Source: Bordetella parapertussis (lineage in GTDB: Bacteria; Pseudomonadota; Gammaproteobacteria; Burkholderiales; SG8-41). Taken from it: a stretch of 64,000 nt of DNA. The stretch covers positions 1 to 64,000 of the forward strand of contig CAMDRT010000008.1 in assembly GCA_945906815.1 (NCBI GenBank), given 5' to 3'. Made by a program: the position numbers and the translations under genes. This document shows, piece by piece, positions 32,736 through 40,976 of this stretch. The notes beneath the pieces are model-generated. The model saw nothing but the letters and a program-made list of their open reading frames with translations, had not been told where the DNA came from and searched no databases. The stretch's first letter is position 1. The number at the start of each line of letters is the position of its first letter.

Positions 32736-33863
32736 ATGAAGTTGCGTACCTCCCACGGTCAGCGCACGCTCAGCGGTGCGTATTTTCGCAGCGCCGAGAT
32801 TTGGCGGCTCGAACAGGAGCGGATATTTCGCCGCAACTGGCTGCTCGCCGGTCACGTGTCGGAACTGCCGCAGCGCGGCAGCTACTTTCTTCACCACAGC
32901 GGCAGCGAGAGTGCGATCGTGCTGCGCGATCACTCTGGCCAGTTGCGCGCGCATCACAATTTCTGCCGCCATCGCGGGACGCGATTATGCAGCGAGGGCC
33001 GCGGACAGCTCGGTAACGCCATGCAGTGCTCGTACCACGCCTGGACCTACGGGCTCGATGGCGCGCTCAGGAGCGCGCCGAACATGCAGGCGGTCGCCGG
33101 GTTCGACAAGGCGTCGTGGGGCTTGAAGCCGGCAGCGCTGACGGAGTGGCGTGGGTTTTTGTTCGTGAGTTTCGCCGCCGACCCGCACCCCGTCGCAACG
33201 TTCGATGGGGCACTGCACGCCCTCGCCAGCAAATTCGAGCACTGGCCCCTGCCGCAGTTGACGTCGGTGCATCAGACCGTCTACGAAGTTGAGGCCAACT
33301 GGAAGCTCATCTTCCACAACGCGAGCGAGTGTTACCACTGCCCAACGGTGCATCCGCACCTGAACCGGCTCACGCCCTACCGCAACTCTGAGAACGATCT
33401 GGAGGTAGGCCCGCTGCTCGGCGGCGCGATGGAGATGTCGAACCCGCAAGGAAGCATGACGATGCATGGCGGGCGCTGCGCGCCGCCGTTCGCCGGCCTC
33501 ACCACCGAGGAGCGCGGCCGGGTCTACTACTACACTGTGTTCCCATCGGCATTCCTGTCACTACACCCCGATTACGTTCTGGTCCACCGCGTGCAGCCAC
33601 TCGCCATCGATCGCACGCGTGTCGTTTGCGACTGGTACTTCCATCCCGACGCCATCGCGGCCGCAGGCTTCGATCCCCAGCCGGCGATTGACTTTTGGGA
33701 CCTGACCAATCGTCAGGACTGGGCACTATGCGCCAACGCCTTCCGCGGGGTGCGTTCGCAGGCCTGGGAGCCCGGCCCCTACAGCGAACTCGAGAGCCAG
33801 CTCGCGGCGTTTGACCGCCACTATTTGCACAGCCTGAATGAGAGCGGATTGAATTCACAATAA
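32736..33863 (+). CDS. Rieske non-heme iron ring-hydroxylating oxygenase, alpha subunit
   Basis: A 375-residue oxygenase alpha subunit. The Rieske [2Fe-2S] cluster ligands are C77-x-H79 (FCRHRGTRLC) and C98-x2-H101 (CSYHAWTY). The mononuclear iron site appears in NASECYHCPTVHPHL with H201 and H206, and an Asp expected near the C-terminal TNRQDW stretch. Reductase and ferredoxin partners are absent locally. The family covers aromatic dihydroxylases and demethylases. It follows an inverted-repeat element and precedes a metallo-beta-lactamase-fold hydrolase by 18 bp. Confidence 0.88.
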   Translation: MKLRTSHGQRTLSGAYFRSAEIWRLEQERIFRRNWLLAGHVSELPQRGSYFLHHSGSESAIVLRDHSGQLRAHHNFCRHRGTRLCSEGRGQLGNAMQCSYHAWTYGLDGALRSAPNMQAVAGFDKASWGLKPAALTEWRGFLFVSFAADPHPVATFDGALHALASKFEHWPLPQLTSVHQTVYEVEANWKLIFHNASECYHCPTVHPHLNRLTPYRNSENDLEVGPLLGGAMEMSNPQGSMTMHGGRCAPPFAGLTTEERGRVYYYTVFPSAFLSLHPDYVLVHRVQPLAIDRTRVVCDWYFHPDAIAAAGFDPQPAIDFWDLTNRQDWALCANAFRGVRSQAWEPGPYSELESQLAAFDRHYLHSLNESGLNSQ

Positions 33864-33881
33864 CGCACAGGGAACCCCCAG

Positions 33882-34745
33882 ATGAAACCCGTCAAGATCG
33901 GTGATGTCAGCATCTCCAGCATTATTGAGCGCGAAGGCCCATGGCGAGCACCCAATGTCATGTTCCCCACCGCGACGCCGGAACAATTGGCCGAGGTGAT
34001 GTCGCTGGTGCCGGACTTCGCTTACGACCGCGCTCAGGACCTGCTGTGCATTACCTATCAAACCTTCGTCCTGCGCACCCCGCGCGCCACCGTGCTGATC
34101 GACACCTGTGTGGGCGAGCACCAGCGGCGTCCACCCGCACTCTTGTTCGACAAGCAACCCTGGCTCGACGGATTCGCGCAGCACGGCCTGAAGTTCGAGG
34201 ACATCGACTACGTGTTCTGCACCCATTTGCACGTTGACCATGTCGGTTGGAATACGCGCCTGCGTGATGGCCGTCTGGTGCCGACATTTCCCAACGCCAA
34301 GTACGTGTTCAGCCGGCGCGAGTACGCGCACTGGAAGCAGGCAACCGATCCGGGCTACGCGGCGATACACGAAGACTGCGTTGAACCGATCGTCAATGCG
34401 GGACAGGCACTGCTGGTCGACGACGCGTATGTGCTGTCCGACGAGCTGTCGCTGGTGCCCACACCCGGCCACTCGCCGGGGCATGTATGCATCGATCTCA
34501 AATCACGCGGCGAGCGAGCGCTGTTCACCGGCGACATGATGCACCACTGCGCGCAGGTCATCGCGCCCGACTGGAGCTCGTGCTTTTGCTACGATGTGAA
34601 AGAATCCGCGGCGACACGCTGGAAGTTTTTTCGCGAGCACGTGAATACCGGCACCCTGATCATACCGACGCATTTCCCGGGCACCACCGCGGGCCATATC
34701 GCGAAATTCCGGGATACGTTTGAATTCCGGTTTCTGGCGGCTTGA
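33882..34745 (+). CDS. Metallo-beta-lactamase-fold hydrolase
   Basis: A 287-residue MBL-fold enzyme with intact binuclear zinc motifs: H115-x-H117-x-D119-H120 in THLHVDHVGW, His in PTPGHSPGH, Asp in FTGDMMHH and a C-terminal His in PTHFPGTTAGH. This resembles lactonase or quorum-quenching-type and alkyl-ester hydrolases of catabolic clusters. It probably shares a transcript with the Rieske gene. The substrate may be a lactone intermediate; that is inference. Confidence 0.82.
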   Translation: MKPVKIGDVSISSIIEREGPWRAPNVMFPTATPEQLAEVMSLVPDFAYDRAQDLLCITYQTFVLRTPRATVLIDTCVGEHQRRPPALLFDKQPWLDGFAQHGLKFEDIDYVFCTHLHVDHVGWNTRLRDGRLVPTFPNAKYVFSRREYAHWKQATDPGYAAIHEDCVEPIVNAGQALLVDDAYVLSDELSLVPTPGHSPGHVCIDLKSRGERALFTGDMMHHCAQVIAPDWSSCFCYDVKESAATRWKFFREHVNTGTLIIPTHFPGTTAGHIAKFRDTFEFRFLAA

Positions 34746-34817
34746 CCGCAGGCGGGAGCTTTCTTTGCATCGATACGCGAATCAAATTATCCCAATATCA
34801 TCCGGTAGAGGCACTCC

Positions 34818-35018
34818 ATGAGGACCACCGTAAATCTGGATGAAGACTTGTTGGCCAAGGCGGTCAAGCTGACAGGCCCGCTTAAGCGTTCGGCTTTGCT
34901 GCATGAAGGGCTGAAAGCGCTCATTGAACGTGAGAGCGCCAGACGCCTGGCAAGACTGGGCGGAAGTCAACCCAAACTGAAAGCGCCGCCGCGCCGCCGC
35001 CAAGTGGCCGCTGCTTGA
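34818..35018 (+). CDS. vapB: VapB-type antitoxin
   Basis: A 66-residue ribbon-helix-helix antitoxin: MRTTVNLDEDLLAKAVKLTG then KRSALLHEGLKALIERESAR, the usual VapB pattern, and a basic C-terminal tail. The start has a GAGG site upstream. It overlaps the start of a vapC frame that is broken, so this antitoxin no longer has an active local toxin. It may still repress its own promoter or counter a related VapC elsewhere. Confidence 0.8.
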   Translation: MRTTVNLDEDLLAKAVKLTGPLKRSALLHEGLKALIERESARRLARLGGSQPKLKAPPRRRQVAAA

Positions 35019-35157
35019 TTCTGGTCGACACCTCGGTGTGGTTGACCATCTTCGTGCCGGAGATGCGCGGCTGGCCGACCTGCTTGAGCGCAACGCCGTG
35101 GTCATGCATCCATTCATCGTGGGCGAGATTCCTGCGGTAGCCTGGCGATCACTTGCC
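35015..35157 (+). pseudogene. vapC toxin, frameshifted and truncated
   Basis: The gene starts TTG within the vapB stop and reads LILVDTSVWL, the PIN N-terminus with its first Asp. Then one base is missing near 35040; shifting frame restores DHLRAGDARLADLLERNAVV and MHPFIVGEI, the next PIN segment with its Glu. The family match stops near GEI, and the C-terminal two-thirds, with the other acidic residues, is gone. The mqsRA promoter begins at the break point. Confidence 0.85.
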
Positions 35158-35181
35158 ATAACTAACCTTATAGGTTAGTAT
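35153..35181 (+). promoter_or_regulatory. mqsRA promoter with MqsA operator in the spacer
   Basis: TTGCCA (35153-35158) and TAGTAT (35176-35181) are 17 bp apart. The spacer and -10 carry the palindrome CTAACCTTATAGGTTAG (35162-35178), which contains AACCT-N3-AGGTT, the established MqsA recognition pattern. Transcription should begin about 35187-35189, at the mqsR ATG itself, and no ribosome site precedes that ATG, so the message may be leaderless. Confidence 0.7.
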
Positions 35182-35188
35182 TGCGACA

Positions 35189-35494
35189 ATGGAAAAGCGC
35201 AAGCCACACTACGATCTGGCTGCTGTGCAGATCGCCGTACAACAGCGCGGTGCGGATGCTTTTACCGCTACTGCGTTGGTTGGCGCTCAAGCAATGGGCT
35301 TGAGTTCAGCACAGGCCGTCGACGCGGTTTGTACGATGACACGAACCGACTTTTACAAGAGCATGACGACGCATGCAGCGAGCCAAGTGTGGCAGGACGT
35401 GTATCACCATAGGGTGCCGAATGGCAAAGTGGCTGACGTCAAAGTGACGTTACGCTTGGATGGTTCGATTGTGATTCAGTTTAAGGAGAAATAA
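35189..35494 (+). CDS. mqsR: MqsR-type mRNA interferase toxin
   Basis: Ribosome-independent endoribonuclease of the RelE-like MqsR family, cutting mRNA mainly at GC-containing triplets in E. coli. The 101 residues show the family pattern MEKRKPHYDLAAVQIAVQQR at the start, then CTMTRTDFYKSMTTHA and WQDVYHHRVPNGKVADVKVT, with the catalytic Lys/Tyr/Arg region in the middle. It is first in the operon, as usual for mqsRA, with one base between it and mqsA. Confidence 0.9.
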   Translation: MEKRKPHYDLAAVQIAVQQRGADAFTATALVGAQAMGLSSAQAVDAVCTMTRTDFYKSMTTHAASQVWQDVYHHRVPNGKVADVKVTLRLDGSIVIQFKEK

Positions 35495-35495
35495 G

Positions 35496-35894
35496 ATGTC
35501 CCATGAATGCCTGAACTGCGGACAAGGAATTCTGCGGCATGCCGTAAAGGATGTGCCTTATGAATACAAGGGTCACGCAACCATAGTGCCGAAAGTAGCG
35601 GGTTGGCATTGTCCGCATTGTCACGAGGTTGAGTTTGACGCGGGAGCAGGTCAGCGTTTCGCCGCAGCCATAAAACGCATTGCAGCCGAGATCGACGCTC
35701 AGGAAGCCGCCGAACTGGCGCGCATCCGCAAGAAGTTGAAGCTCACCCAACTGGAGGCCGCGCGTATCACTGGCGGCGGGCCGAATGCGTTTTCGCGTTA
35801 TGAGCGAGGCAAAGCTCGTCCGTTACCGGCAGTGACCAATCTTTTTCGGCTTCTGGATCGGCACCCGGAACTGCTGGACGAATTGCAAAACTGA
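35496..35894 (+). CDS. mqsA: MqsA-type antitoxin
   Basis: Zinc-binding antitoxin and repressor. The N-terminal zinc domain carries CLNCG and, about 35 residues later, CPHCH, giving the four structural Cys. The C-terminal HTH reads RKKLKLTQLEAARITGGG and AFSRYERGKARPLP, the recognition helix that reads AACCT-AGGTT palindromes. The 132-residue length equals E. coli MqsA. The matching operator lies in the promoter 320 bp upstream. Confidence 0.92.
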   Translation: MSHECLNCGQGILRHAVKDVPYEYKGHATIVPKVAGWHCPHCHEVEFDAGAGQRFAAAIKRIAAEIDAQEAAELARIRKKLKLTQLEAARITGGGPNAFSRYERGKARPLPAVTNLFRLLDRHPELLDELQN

Positions 35895-36047
35895 GGTTGT
35901 TGGATCTTCGATAGTATGATGATAAAAGACTTAATCCTAACCTTGCGTTGCCAAAATGAGGCCCAACCCTGCGATGAACAGAACCATCCAACAGCGGTGC
36001 TTCGCTTGTTGTTTTCTGGCCGGTTGTTGCGAATGTTGAGTGCGCAT

Positions 36048-36080
36048 GTGGTCGGCACGCTGCGCTTTGTCCATCCTACC
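36048..36080. repeat. REP-like interspersed repeat
   Basis: The stretch GTGGTCGGCACGCTGCGCTT followed by TGTCCATCCTACC resembles the GTGGGCACG...CCCACCCTAC repeats that are widely scattered in proteobacterial chromosomes. It lies in the 233-bp gap between mqsA and the next operon, in which I see no gene. Confidence 0.4.
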
Positions 36081-36127
36081 AATCAATGCTTTGCGCTTGA
36101 ATGCGAATTTAGCCAGCCGTTTTTCAG

Positions 36128-36904
36128 ATGAGGACTCCAGTGCCCACCCCATCCACCCCCGGCCACGAACTGTCAGGCAAGGTCGCGCTGGTCACAGGCG
36201 CAGGCCAGAACATCGGGCGTGCCACCGCGCTCGCGCTTGCGGCAGCAGGCGCCGCGGTCGCAGTCAACACCCGCGCCTCGCGTGCAGCGGCCGAAGCTGT
36301 GGTGCAGGAGATCCGCGCCACGGGCGGACAAACCGAACTGTACATGGCGGATGTCGCCGATGCCGCGCAAGTACAGCAGATGGTCGATGCAGTGATCGCG
36401 CGCTTTGGCCGCATCGACATCCTGGTGCTCAACGCCTCGGTGCGCATCGAGAGCCGCTTCACCGACATGAGTTTCGAGCAATGGCGGGTACCGCTATCGA
36501 TCTCGCTCGACGGTTCGTTTCACTGCATCAAGGCGTGCTTGCCCTCGATGATCGCGGCCGGCGGCGGCAACATTATCGCGTTGACCGGGAGCAACGTGCT
36601 CACCGGCGCGGTGGGCAAGGTGCACAGTTCCGCCGCCAAGAGTGGGCTCACGGGCATGATACGCGCGCTCGCGCGCGAAGTCGGGCAGCACGGCATACGC
36701 GCGAACTGCGTGTCGCCGGGGATGATCAACACCACCCGCCCCTCTCACCGTTCAGCGCGCCGCGATGCGAAAGGCATCGTTCCGCTGGAGCGTTGGGGCG
36801 AAGCGGAAGAGATCGCCGCCACCGTGCGTTTTTTGTGCGGGCCCGCCGCAAGCTACATCACCGGACAGACGGTGCATGTGAATGGCGGGCAATCGATGTT
36901 TTAA
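36128..36904 (+). CDS. SDR-family oxidoreductase with altered active site
   Basis: A 258-residue Rossmann-fold protein with cofactor motif [16 protein letters not shown], the NAS motif as LNASV and a C-terminal [13 protein letters not shown]. The catalytic region reads [15 protein letters not shown]: the active-site Lys is present but the Tyr four residues before it is replaced by Ser. That pattern is seen in dienoyl-CoA-reductase-like SDRs, so reduction of an enoyl- or ketoacyl-CoA is possible. It heads the long plus-strand run to 44.4 kb. Confidence 0.8.
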   Translation: MRTPVPTPSTPGHELSGKVALVTGAGQNIGRATALALAAAGAAVAVNTRASRAAAEAVVQEIRATGGQTELYMADVADAAQVQQMVDAVIARFGRIDILVLNASVRIESRFTDMSFEQWRVPLSISLDGSFHCIKACLPSMIAAGGGNIIALTGSNVLTGAVGKVHSSAAKSGLTGMIRALAREVGQHGIRANCVSPGMINTTRPSHRSARRDAKGIVPLERWGEAEEIAATVRFLCGPAASYITGQTVHVNGGQSMF

Positions 36905-36941
36905 ATGTACCTGACTTTTATCATCTCATAGGAGAATTGCC

Positions 36942-37721
36942 ATGCCCTGGATCGAAGCGAACGGCGCCAGCCTGCGCTATGAATTGAGTGGAGCGGGAAA
37001 AGACACGCTGGTGTTGATGCACGAAGCCGGCGGATGTCTCGAGAGTTATGCCGACGCGCTGCCCGCACTGGAGCAGGCGTTCCGCGTGCTGCGTTACGAC
37101 CAGCGCGGTTTCGGATTTTCGGAGAAAGTGCGCGAACTGCGTTTCGATGGCGTGGTAGCCGACCTTGCCGCGCTGCTGGATGCGCTGAAAATCACTACGC
37201 CGGTGCACCTTGCCGGCTGCGCCATGGGCGCCGATTTTTCCGTGGGATTCGCCGCGCGTCATCCCGCACGGGTTGCCAAGATGGTATTGGCCAGCCCCAC
37301 CATCGGCAATAATCCCGCACGCGCTCCGCAAAGTCTGGAGCGTGCCGCATTGGTCGAGCGCGAAGGCATACGCGCCGCCATGAAGGAAAGTCATGACCGT
37401 TCTTATCCTGAGCACCTGCGCGCGGTGGACCCGCAGCGTTTTCAACGCTACCAGTCGCGTTGGGTGTGCAATACACCGGCTTCGTTTGCAGCCCTGGCGC
37501 GCATGATGACCACAGTAGATCTCACGCCGGATTACGCCAAGATTCAAGCGCCCACACTGGTCATAGGCGCGGTGCACGATGCGTTGCGCACACCCGAGCT
37601 GGCGCAGCGTGTAGCGCATGCCCTCTCTGGTGCTACCTATGTGTTGGCCGATACCGGACACTTCATGCACCTGGAGACGCCGCAACTGTTCGTCGATACG
37701 GCGCTGCCTTTTTTTAAGTGA
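36942..37721 (+). CDS. Alpha/beta hydrolase-fold protein lacking the nucleophile Ser
   Basis: A 259-residue alpha/beta-hydrolase of the 3-oxoadipate enol-lactonase-like group. It has the oxyanion-hole region LMHEAGG, the acid in VIGAVHDALRTPE and the His in DTGHFMHLE. The nucleophile elbow reads LAGCAMGADFS; aligned with the usual GHSMGG, the Ser position is Ala94 with a neighbouring Cys93. Such proteins may be non-hydrolytic or use another mechanism. A GGAG site precedes the ATG. The stop overlaps the start of the following Bug gene (GTGA). Confidence 0.78.
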   Translation: MPWIEANGASLRYELSGAGKDTLVLMHEAGGCLESYADALPALEQAFRVLRYDQRGFGFSEKVRELRFDGVVADLAALLDALKITTPVHLAGCAMGADFSVGFAARHPARVAKMVLASPTIGNNPARAPQSLERAALVEREGIRAAMKESHDRSYPEHLRAVDPQRFQRYQSRWVCNTPASFAALARMMTTVDLTPDYAKIQAPTLVIGAVHDALRTPELAQRVAHALSGATYVLADTGHFMHLETPQLFVDTALPFFK

Positions 37722-38692
37722 AGATACCCATAAAAACAATATCTTACATAGCATTTTCTCTACCTCTCGCAAGCCTGCCTGCTGCCGCACAGCCGTCGCC
37801 GTATCCCGCACGCCCGGTGCGCACGCTGGTGGCGCTCACAGCCGGCGGCAGCATGGATACCGTCACCCGCGCCCTGTCGCTCAAACTGGGTGTAGCGTTT
37901 GGGCAATCGTTTGTAGTCGATAATCGACCCAGCGCGGGCGCGCTCGTCGCGCTCGATATATTGTCGTCGTCGGCACCCGACGGACACACGCTGATGATGA
38001 TCGGCGGCAGTACCGTGGTTTATCCGATACTGTACCCATCACGTTACGACATGCGGCGCGATATTGCACCGATTGCGCAGGTGAGCGCGCAGGGTTATGT
38101 GCTGATTGTGCATCCGTCGCTGCCGGTGAAGTCGGTGGCAGAGTTTGTGCACTATCTCAAGGCAAATCCCGACATGGTCAACTTCAGCTCGTCGGGCATC
38201 GGCAGTACCATCCACATGAGTGGCGAACTACTCAAGATCGCCACCGGCACCCGCATGACGCACGTGCCTTACAAAGGCATGGCCGCGGCCTATACCGATC
38301 TACTCAGCGGGCAGGTGCAGGCGTCGTTCCCGACGGTTGTTTCATCGAGCACGCACATCCACTCCGGACGGCTGCGTGCGCTGGCGATGACCACCGCCAA
38401 ACGCGTGGCTGCGCTGCCGCAGGTGCCGACCTTTGCTGAAGCCGGTGTCGACGGCATGGTGGTCGTCAACTGGTATGCCCTGATAGCGCCGCTGAAAACG
38501 CCACAGTCGATCATCGACCGACTTGCCGCCGAGACCAATAAGGCCATGCGCTCACCCGAGATGCGCAAGAGTCTGCTGGCTGAAGGCTCCGAAGCCGTGA
38601 CCGGCTCGCCCGCTGAGCTCGCACTGCACATCCAAACCGACCACGCACAATGGAGCCGCGTGGTTAAGACCGCGGGAATCAAACTGGAATAA
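37718..38692 (+). CDS. Bug/TctC-family periplasmic solute-binding protein
   Basis: A 324-residue periplasmic binding protein with signal peptide (TISYIAFSLPLASLPAAAQ), YPARPVRTLVALTAGGSMD, VVDNRPSAGALVALD and APDGHTLMM. The usual F/P-P-G-G-x-x-D loop is changed to LTAGGSMD, which suggests a somewhat different ligand. It starts with GTG overlapping the hydrolase stop by four bases, so translation is coupled and the ligand may relate to the hydrolase substrate. Confidence 0.85.
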   Translation: MKIPIKTISYIAFSLPLASLPAAAQPSPYPARPVRTLVALTAGGSMDTVTRALSLKLGVAFGQSFVVDNRPSAGALVALDILSSSAPDGHTLMMIGGSTVVYPILYPSRYDMRRDIAPIAQVSAQGYVLIVHPSLPVKSVAEFVHYLKANPDMVNFSSSGIGSTIHMSGELLKIATGTRMTHVPYKGMAAAYTDLLSGQVQASFPTVVSSSTHIHSGRLRALAMTTAKRVAALPQVPTFAEAGVDGMVVVNWYALIAPLKTPQSIIDRLAAETNKAMRSPEMRKSLLAEGSEAVTGSPAELALHIQTDHAQWSRVVKTAGIKLE

Positions 38693-38842
38693 CGACCATG
38701 CGGGAGCGCTGCACAGCGATGCCGCGCCCGCGAAATCGCGAGCCTCTTGCACAAGGATAGGCCTCTACCAATTTGACGCTTCAACTATGGCGCAATCCAT
38801 GCGACGATGTATAGTGTTGCACCCAACCCCGGAGGAACCACG

Positions 38843-39718
38843 ATGATCGATGCATACGAATTCACCACCGAAGACATCGAATACCTGCGCCATGGCGACC
38901 AGGCGCTGAAGCTACGGCTGTATAAGCCACGCGGCGCTGGCCCCTTCCCCGTGGTGGTTGATCTGCACGGCGGCGCCTGGGGCAAGGGCAGCCTCGAAGA
39001 ATGCCGGGGCCGCGACGAAGCGCTGGCCCAGTCCGGACTGCTGGTCGCGGGACTGGATTTCCGTGATGGCAATAACGGCTACCCGACTGCGCTGGTGGAT
39101 ATCAACTACGCCATTCGCTGGCTCAAGGCGCGCGCCTCGCAGTTGCAGACGCGCACCGATCTCGTGGGCATCTGCGGCGCGTCGAGCGGCGCGCACCTCG
39201 CCATGCTGGCCGCGATGCGGCCGCACGATCCGCGTTACGCAGCTATCCCGCTACCCGCGGGATCGCCTGCGGTTGACGCCACAGTGCGCTGCGTGGCGAT
39301 GGCCTGGCCGGTGATTAATCCGCTATCGCGCTATCGCAATGCTGTGCGCGGGCGCGCACTGGGTGAAAGCTGGGTCGGCGACATCCCCGAACGGCAGAAT
39401 TCATTTTGGAAAAACGAAGAGCATATGACCGAGGGCAATCCCGTGCTCCTGTTGGAACGCGGCGAGAAGGTGGTGATGCCGCCTGCGATCTGGGTGCAAG
39501 GCCGGCCCGATCAGGTACATGACTATCGCGACCCTGAGTCGCCAGTCGCACTCAACGAGCCTGAGCGCTTTGCGGCTAACTATCGCAAGGCAGGTGGCGC
39601 AATCGAGATGCTGTACATCGATCAGGCTGTGCGCGCCACTGTAGCGTCATACGATCCGATTGCGGCGTTCTGCCTCAAACAGATGCCTGTCGCGCGCACG
39701 GCTGAAGCGATCGCGTAA
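38843..39718 (+). CDS. HSL-type alpha/beta hydrolase (esterase)
   Basis: A 291-residue esterase/lipase-like enzyme. The HSL oxyanion motif is VDLHGGAWGKG and the nucleophile Ser is in CGASSGAHLAML (G-A-S-S-G). The remaining triad residues are less certain; an Asp in RPDQVHDY is a candidate, and the C-terminal His region is atypical (YIDQAVRATVASYD). A strong GGAGGAA site precedes ATG 38843. It is 12 bases upstream of the CoA-transferase gene, in the same run. Confidence 0.78.
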   Translation: MIDAYEFTTEDIEYLRHGDQALKLRLYKPRGAGPFPVVVDLHGGAWGKGSLEECRGRDEALAQSGLLVAGLDFRDGNNGYPTALVDINYAIRWLKARASQLQTRTDLVGICGASSGAHLAMLAAMRPHDPRYAAIPLPAGSPAVDATVRCVAMAWPVINPLSRYRNAVRGRALGESWVGDIPERQNSFWKNEEHMTEGNPVLLLERGEKVVMPPAIWVQGRPDQVHDYRDPESPVALNEPERFAANYRKAGGAIEMLYIDQAVRATVASYDPIAAFCLKQMPVARTAEAIA

Positions 39719-39730
39719 AGGAACATCGCC

Positions 39731-40948
39731 ATGGCAAAATCACGAGGTCCGCTGGACGGCGTAAAAGTTGTTGCCTGTTCTACCGCGCAAGCCGGCACGG
39801 TGCCCTATATGCTGATGGCCGATCTGGGCGCCGAGGTCATCAAGATCGAAGTGCCGGAGAAAGGCGACAACTCGCGCACCTCCAGCGTGTTTCCCGGTCT
39901 GCCCAGCACCTATTTCGAAACCAACAACCGCGGCGTGAAAAGTTTCACGCTGAACATGAAATCCGCGGAGGCACGGGGCATCCTGCACAAGCTGGTAGCC
40001 CGTGCCGATATCTTCGGCCAGAACTTCCGGCCGGGTGCCGCGGACAAGAACGGCTTTGGTTATGAGGAATTGAAAAAGGTCAATCCGAAACTCGTCTATG
40101 TCTCGATTTCCGGTTACGGCCCCAAGGGACCCCATGCGGCGCTTCCCGGCACCGATTCCATGGCGCAGGCGCTGGGCGGCATCACCGAGGCTTATGCCAC
40201 GCCGGGCCAGCCGCTGCGCACCGGCATCGTATCGGTAGCCGATGAAACCTGTGCCATCCTCGCATTCGGCGGCATGCTGGCGGCATTACATTGTGCCCGC
40301 ACGCAGGGCATCGGCCAGAAAGTCGATTGTTCGTTGCTGGGAGGACAGATCCGGCTGATGGGCTGGACCCTGACCACTGCGATGTGGCGCAATCGCGCAC
40401 CGGTCACCGGCCAGGCGCGCGTCAACGGCACGCCGCAACGGCCGGGTTTGAGTGCGAGTTTCATCGACATCGACGGCAAGCCGTTGGTGTTCCAACTCAA
40501 TGGCGCGGCTAAATGGAAGACGGCGATGTCCGCACTGGGTTTCTATGAGCAGCTGACCCGTGCGGGGTTCGCGGATCTTGGCGTGGTGATAGGCAATGAC
40601 GCCCTGCGCGAAACACTGCTCAAGACACTGGATGGGCTGTTCGCAAGCGGCCCACGCGACAAGTGGGTAGCGATACTGCGCGATGCGGATATTGTTTCAG
40701 CGCCCATCAATACGCTGCTCGAAGCGGCGAGCGATCCCGATGTGCTGGCCAATGGTTACATCACCGAGGTCGATTATCCCAAGCACGGCAAGAAACTGAA
40801 AGTGCATGGCTCGCCGTGGCATTTCTCCGAAACGCCGGCGCAAATCGGCGTTGCGCCGGAATTGGGCGAACACAATGAGGCGCTGCTGATGGAAGTGGGT
40901 TACAGCGCAGCGGAAATACAAGGGTTTCGGGATCGCAAAGTGATCTGA
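39731..40948 (+). CDS. Family III CoA-transferase (CaiB/BaiF)
   Basis: A 405-residue CoA-transferase: GVKVVACSTAQAGTVPYMLM and ADLGAEVIKIEVPEKGDNSR at the N-terminus, VSISGYGPKGP, and LPGTDSMAQALGG holding the catalytic Asp. The N-terminal motif departs from the usual (D/E)-x-x-x-x-x-AGP, since it reads STAQAGTVP. It is co-directional with the esterase and amidohydrolase genes and probably activates an acid intermediate of the same pathway. Confidence 0.87.
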   Translation: MAKSRGPLDGVKVVACSTAQAGTVPYMLMADLGAEVIKIEVPEKGDNSRTSSVFPGLPSTYFETNNRGVKSFTLNMKSAEARGILHKLVARADIFGQNFRPGAADKNGFGYEELKKVNPKLVYVSISGYGPKGPHAALPGTDSMAQALGGITEAYATPGQPLRTGIVSVADETCAILAFGGMLAALHCARTQGIGQKVDCSLLGGQIRLMGWTLTTAMWRNRAPVTGQARVNGTPQRPGLSASFIDIDGKPLVFQLNGAAKWKTAMSALGFYEQLTRAGFADLGVVIGNDALRETLLKTLDGLFASGPRDKWVAILRDADIVSAPINTLLEAASDPDVLANGYITEVDYPKHGKKLKVHGSPWHFSETPAQIGVAPELGEHNEALLMEVGYSAAEIQGFRDRKVI

Positions 40949-40976
40949 AGTTGTTACCAACCATCAGGAGTAAGCC

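Noticed and set aside
35985..36050. AAC-rich stretch on the minus strand reading like RNNRPENN, resembling a DGR template repeat
   Set aside because: It does not match either FGE variable region at non-A positions, and it lies next to a REP-like repeat. It is most likely chance.
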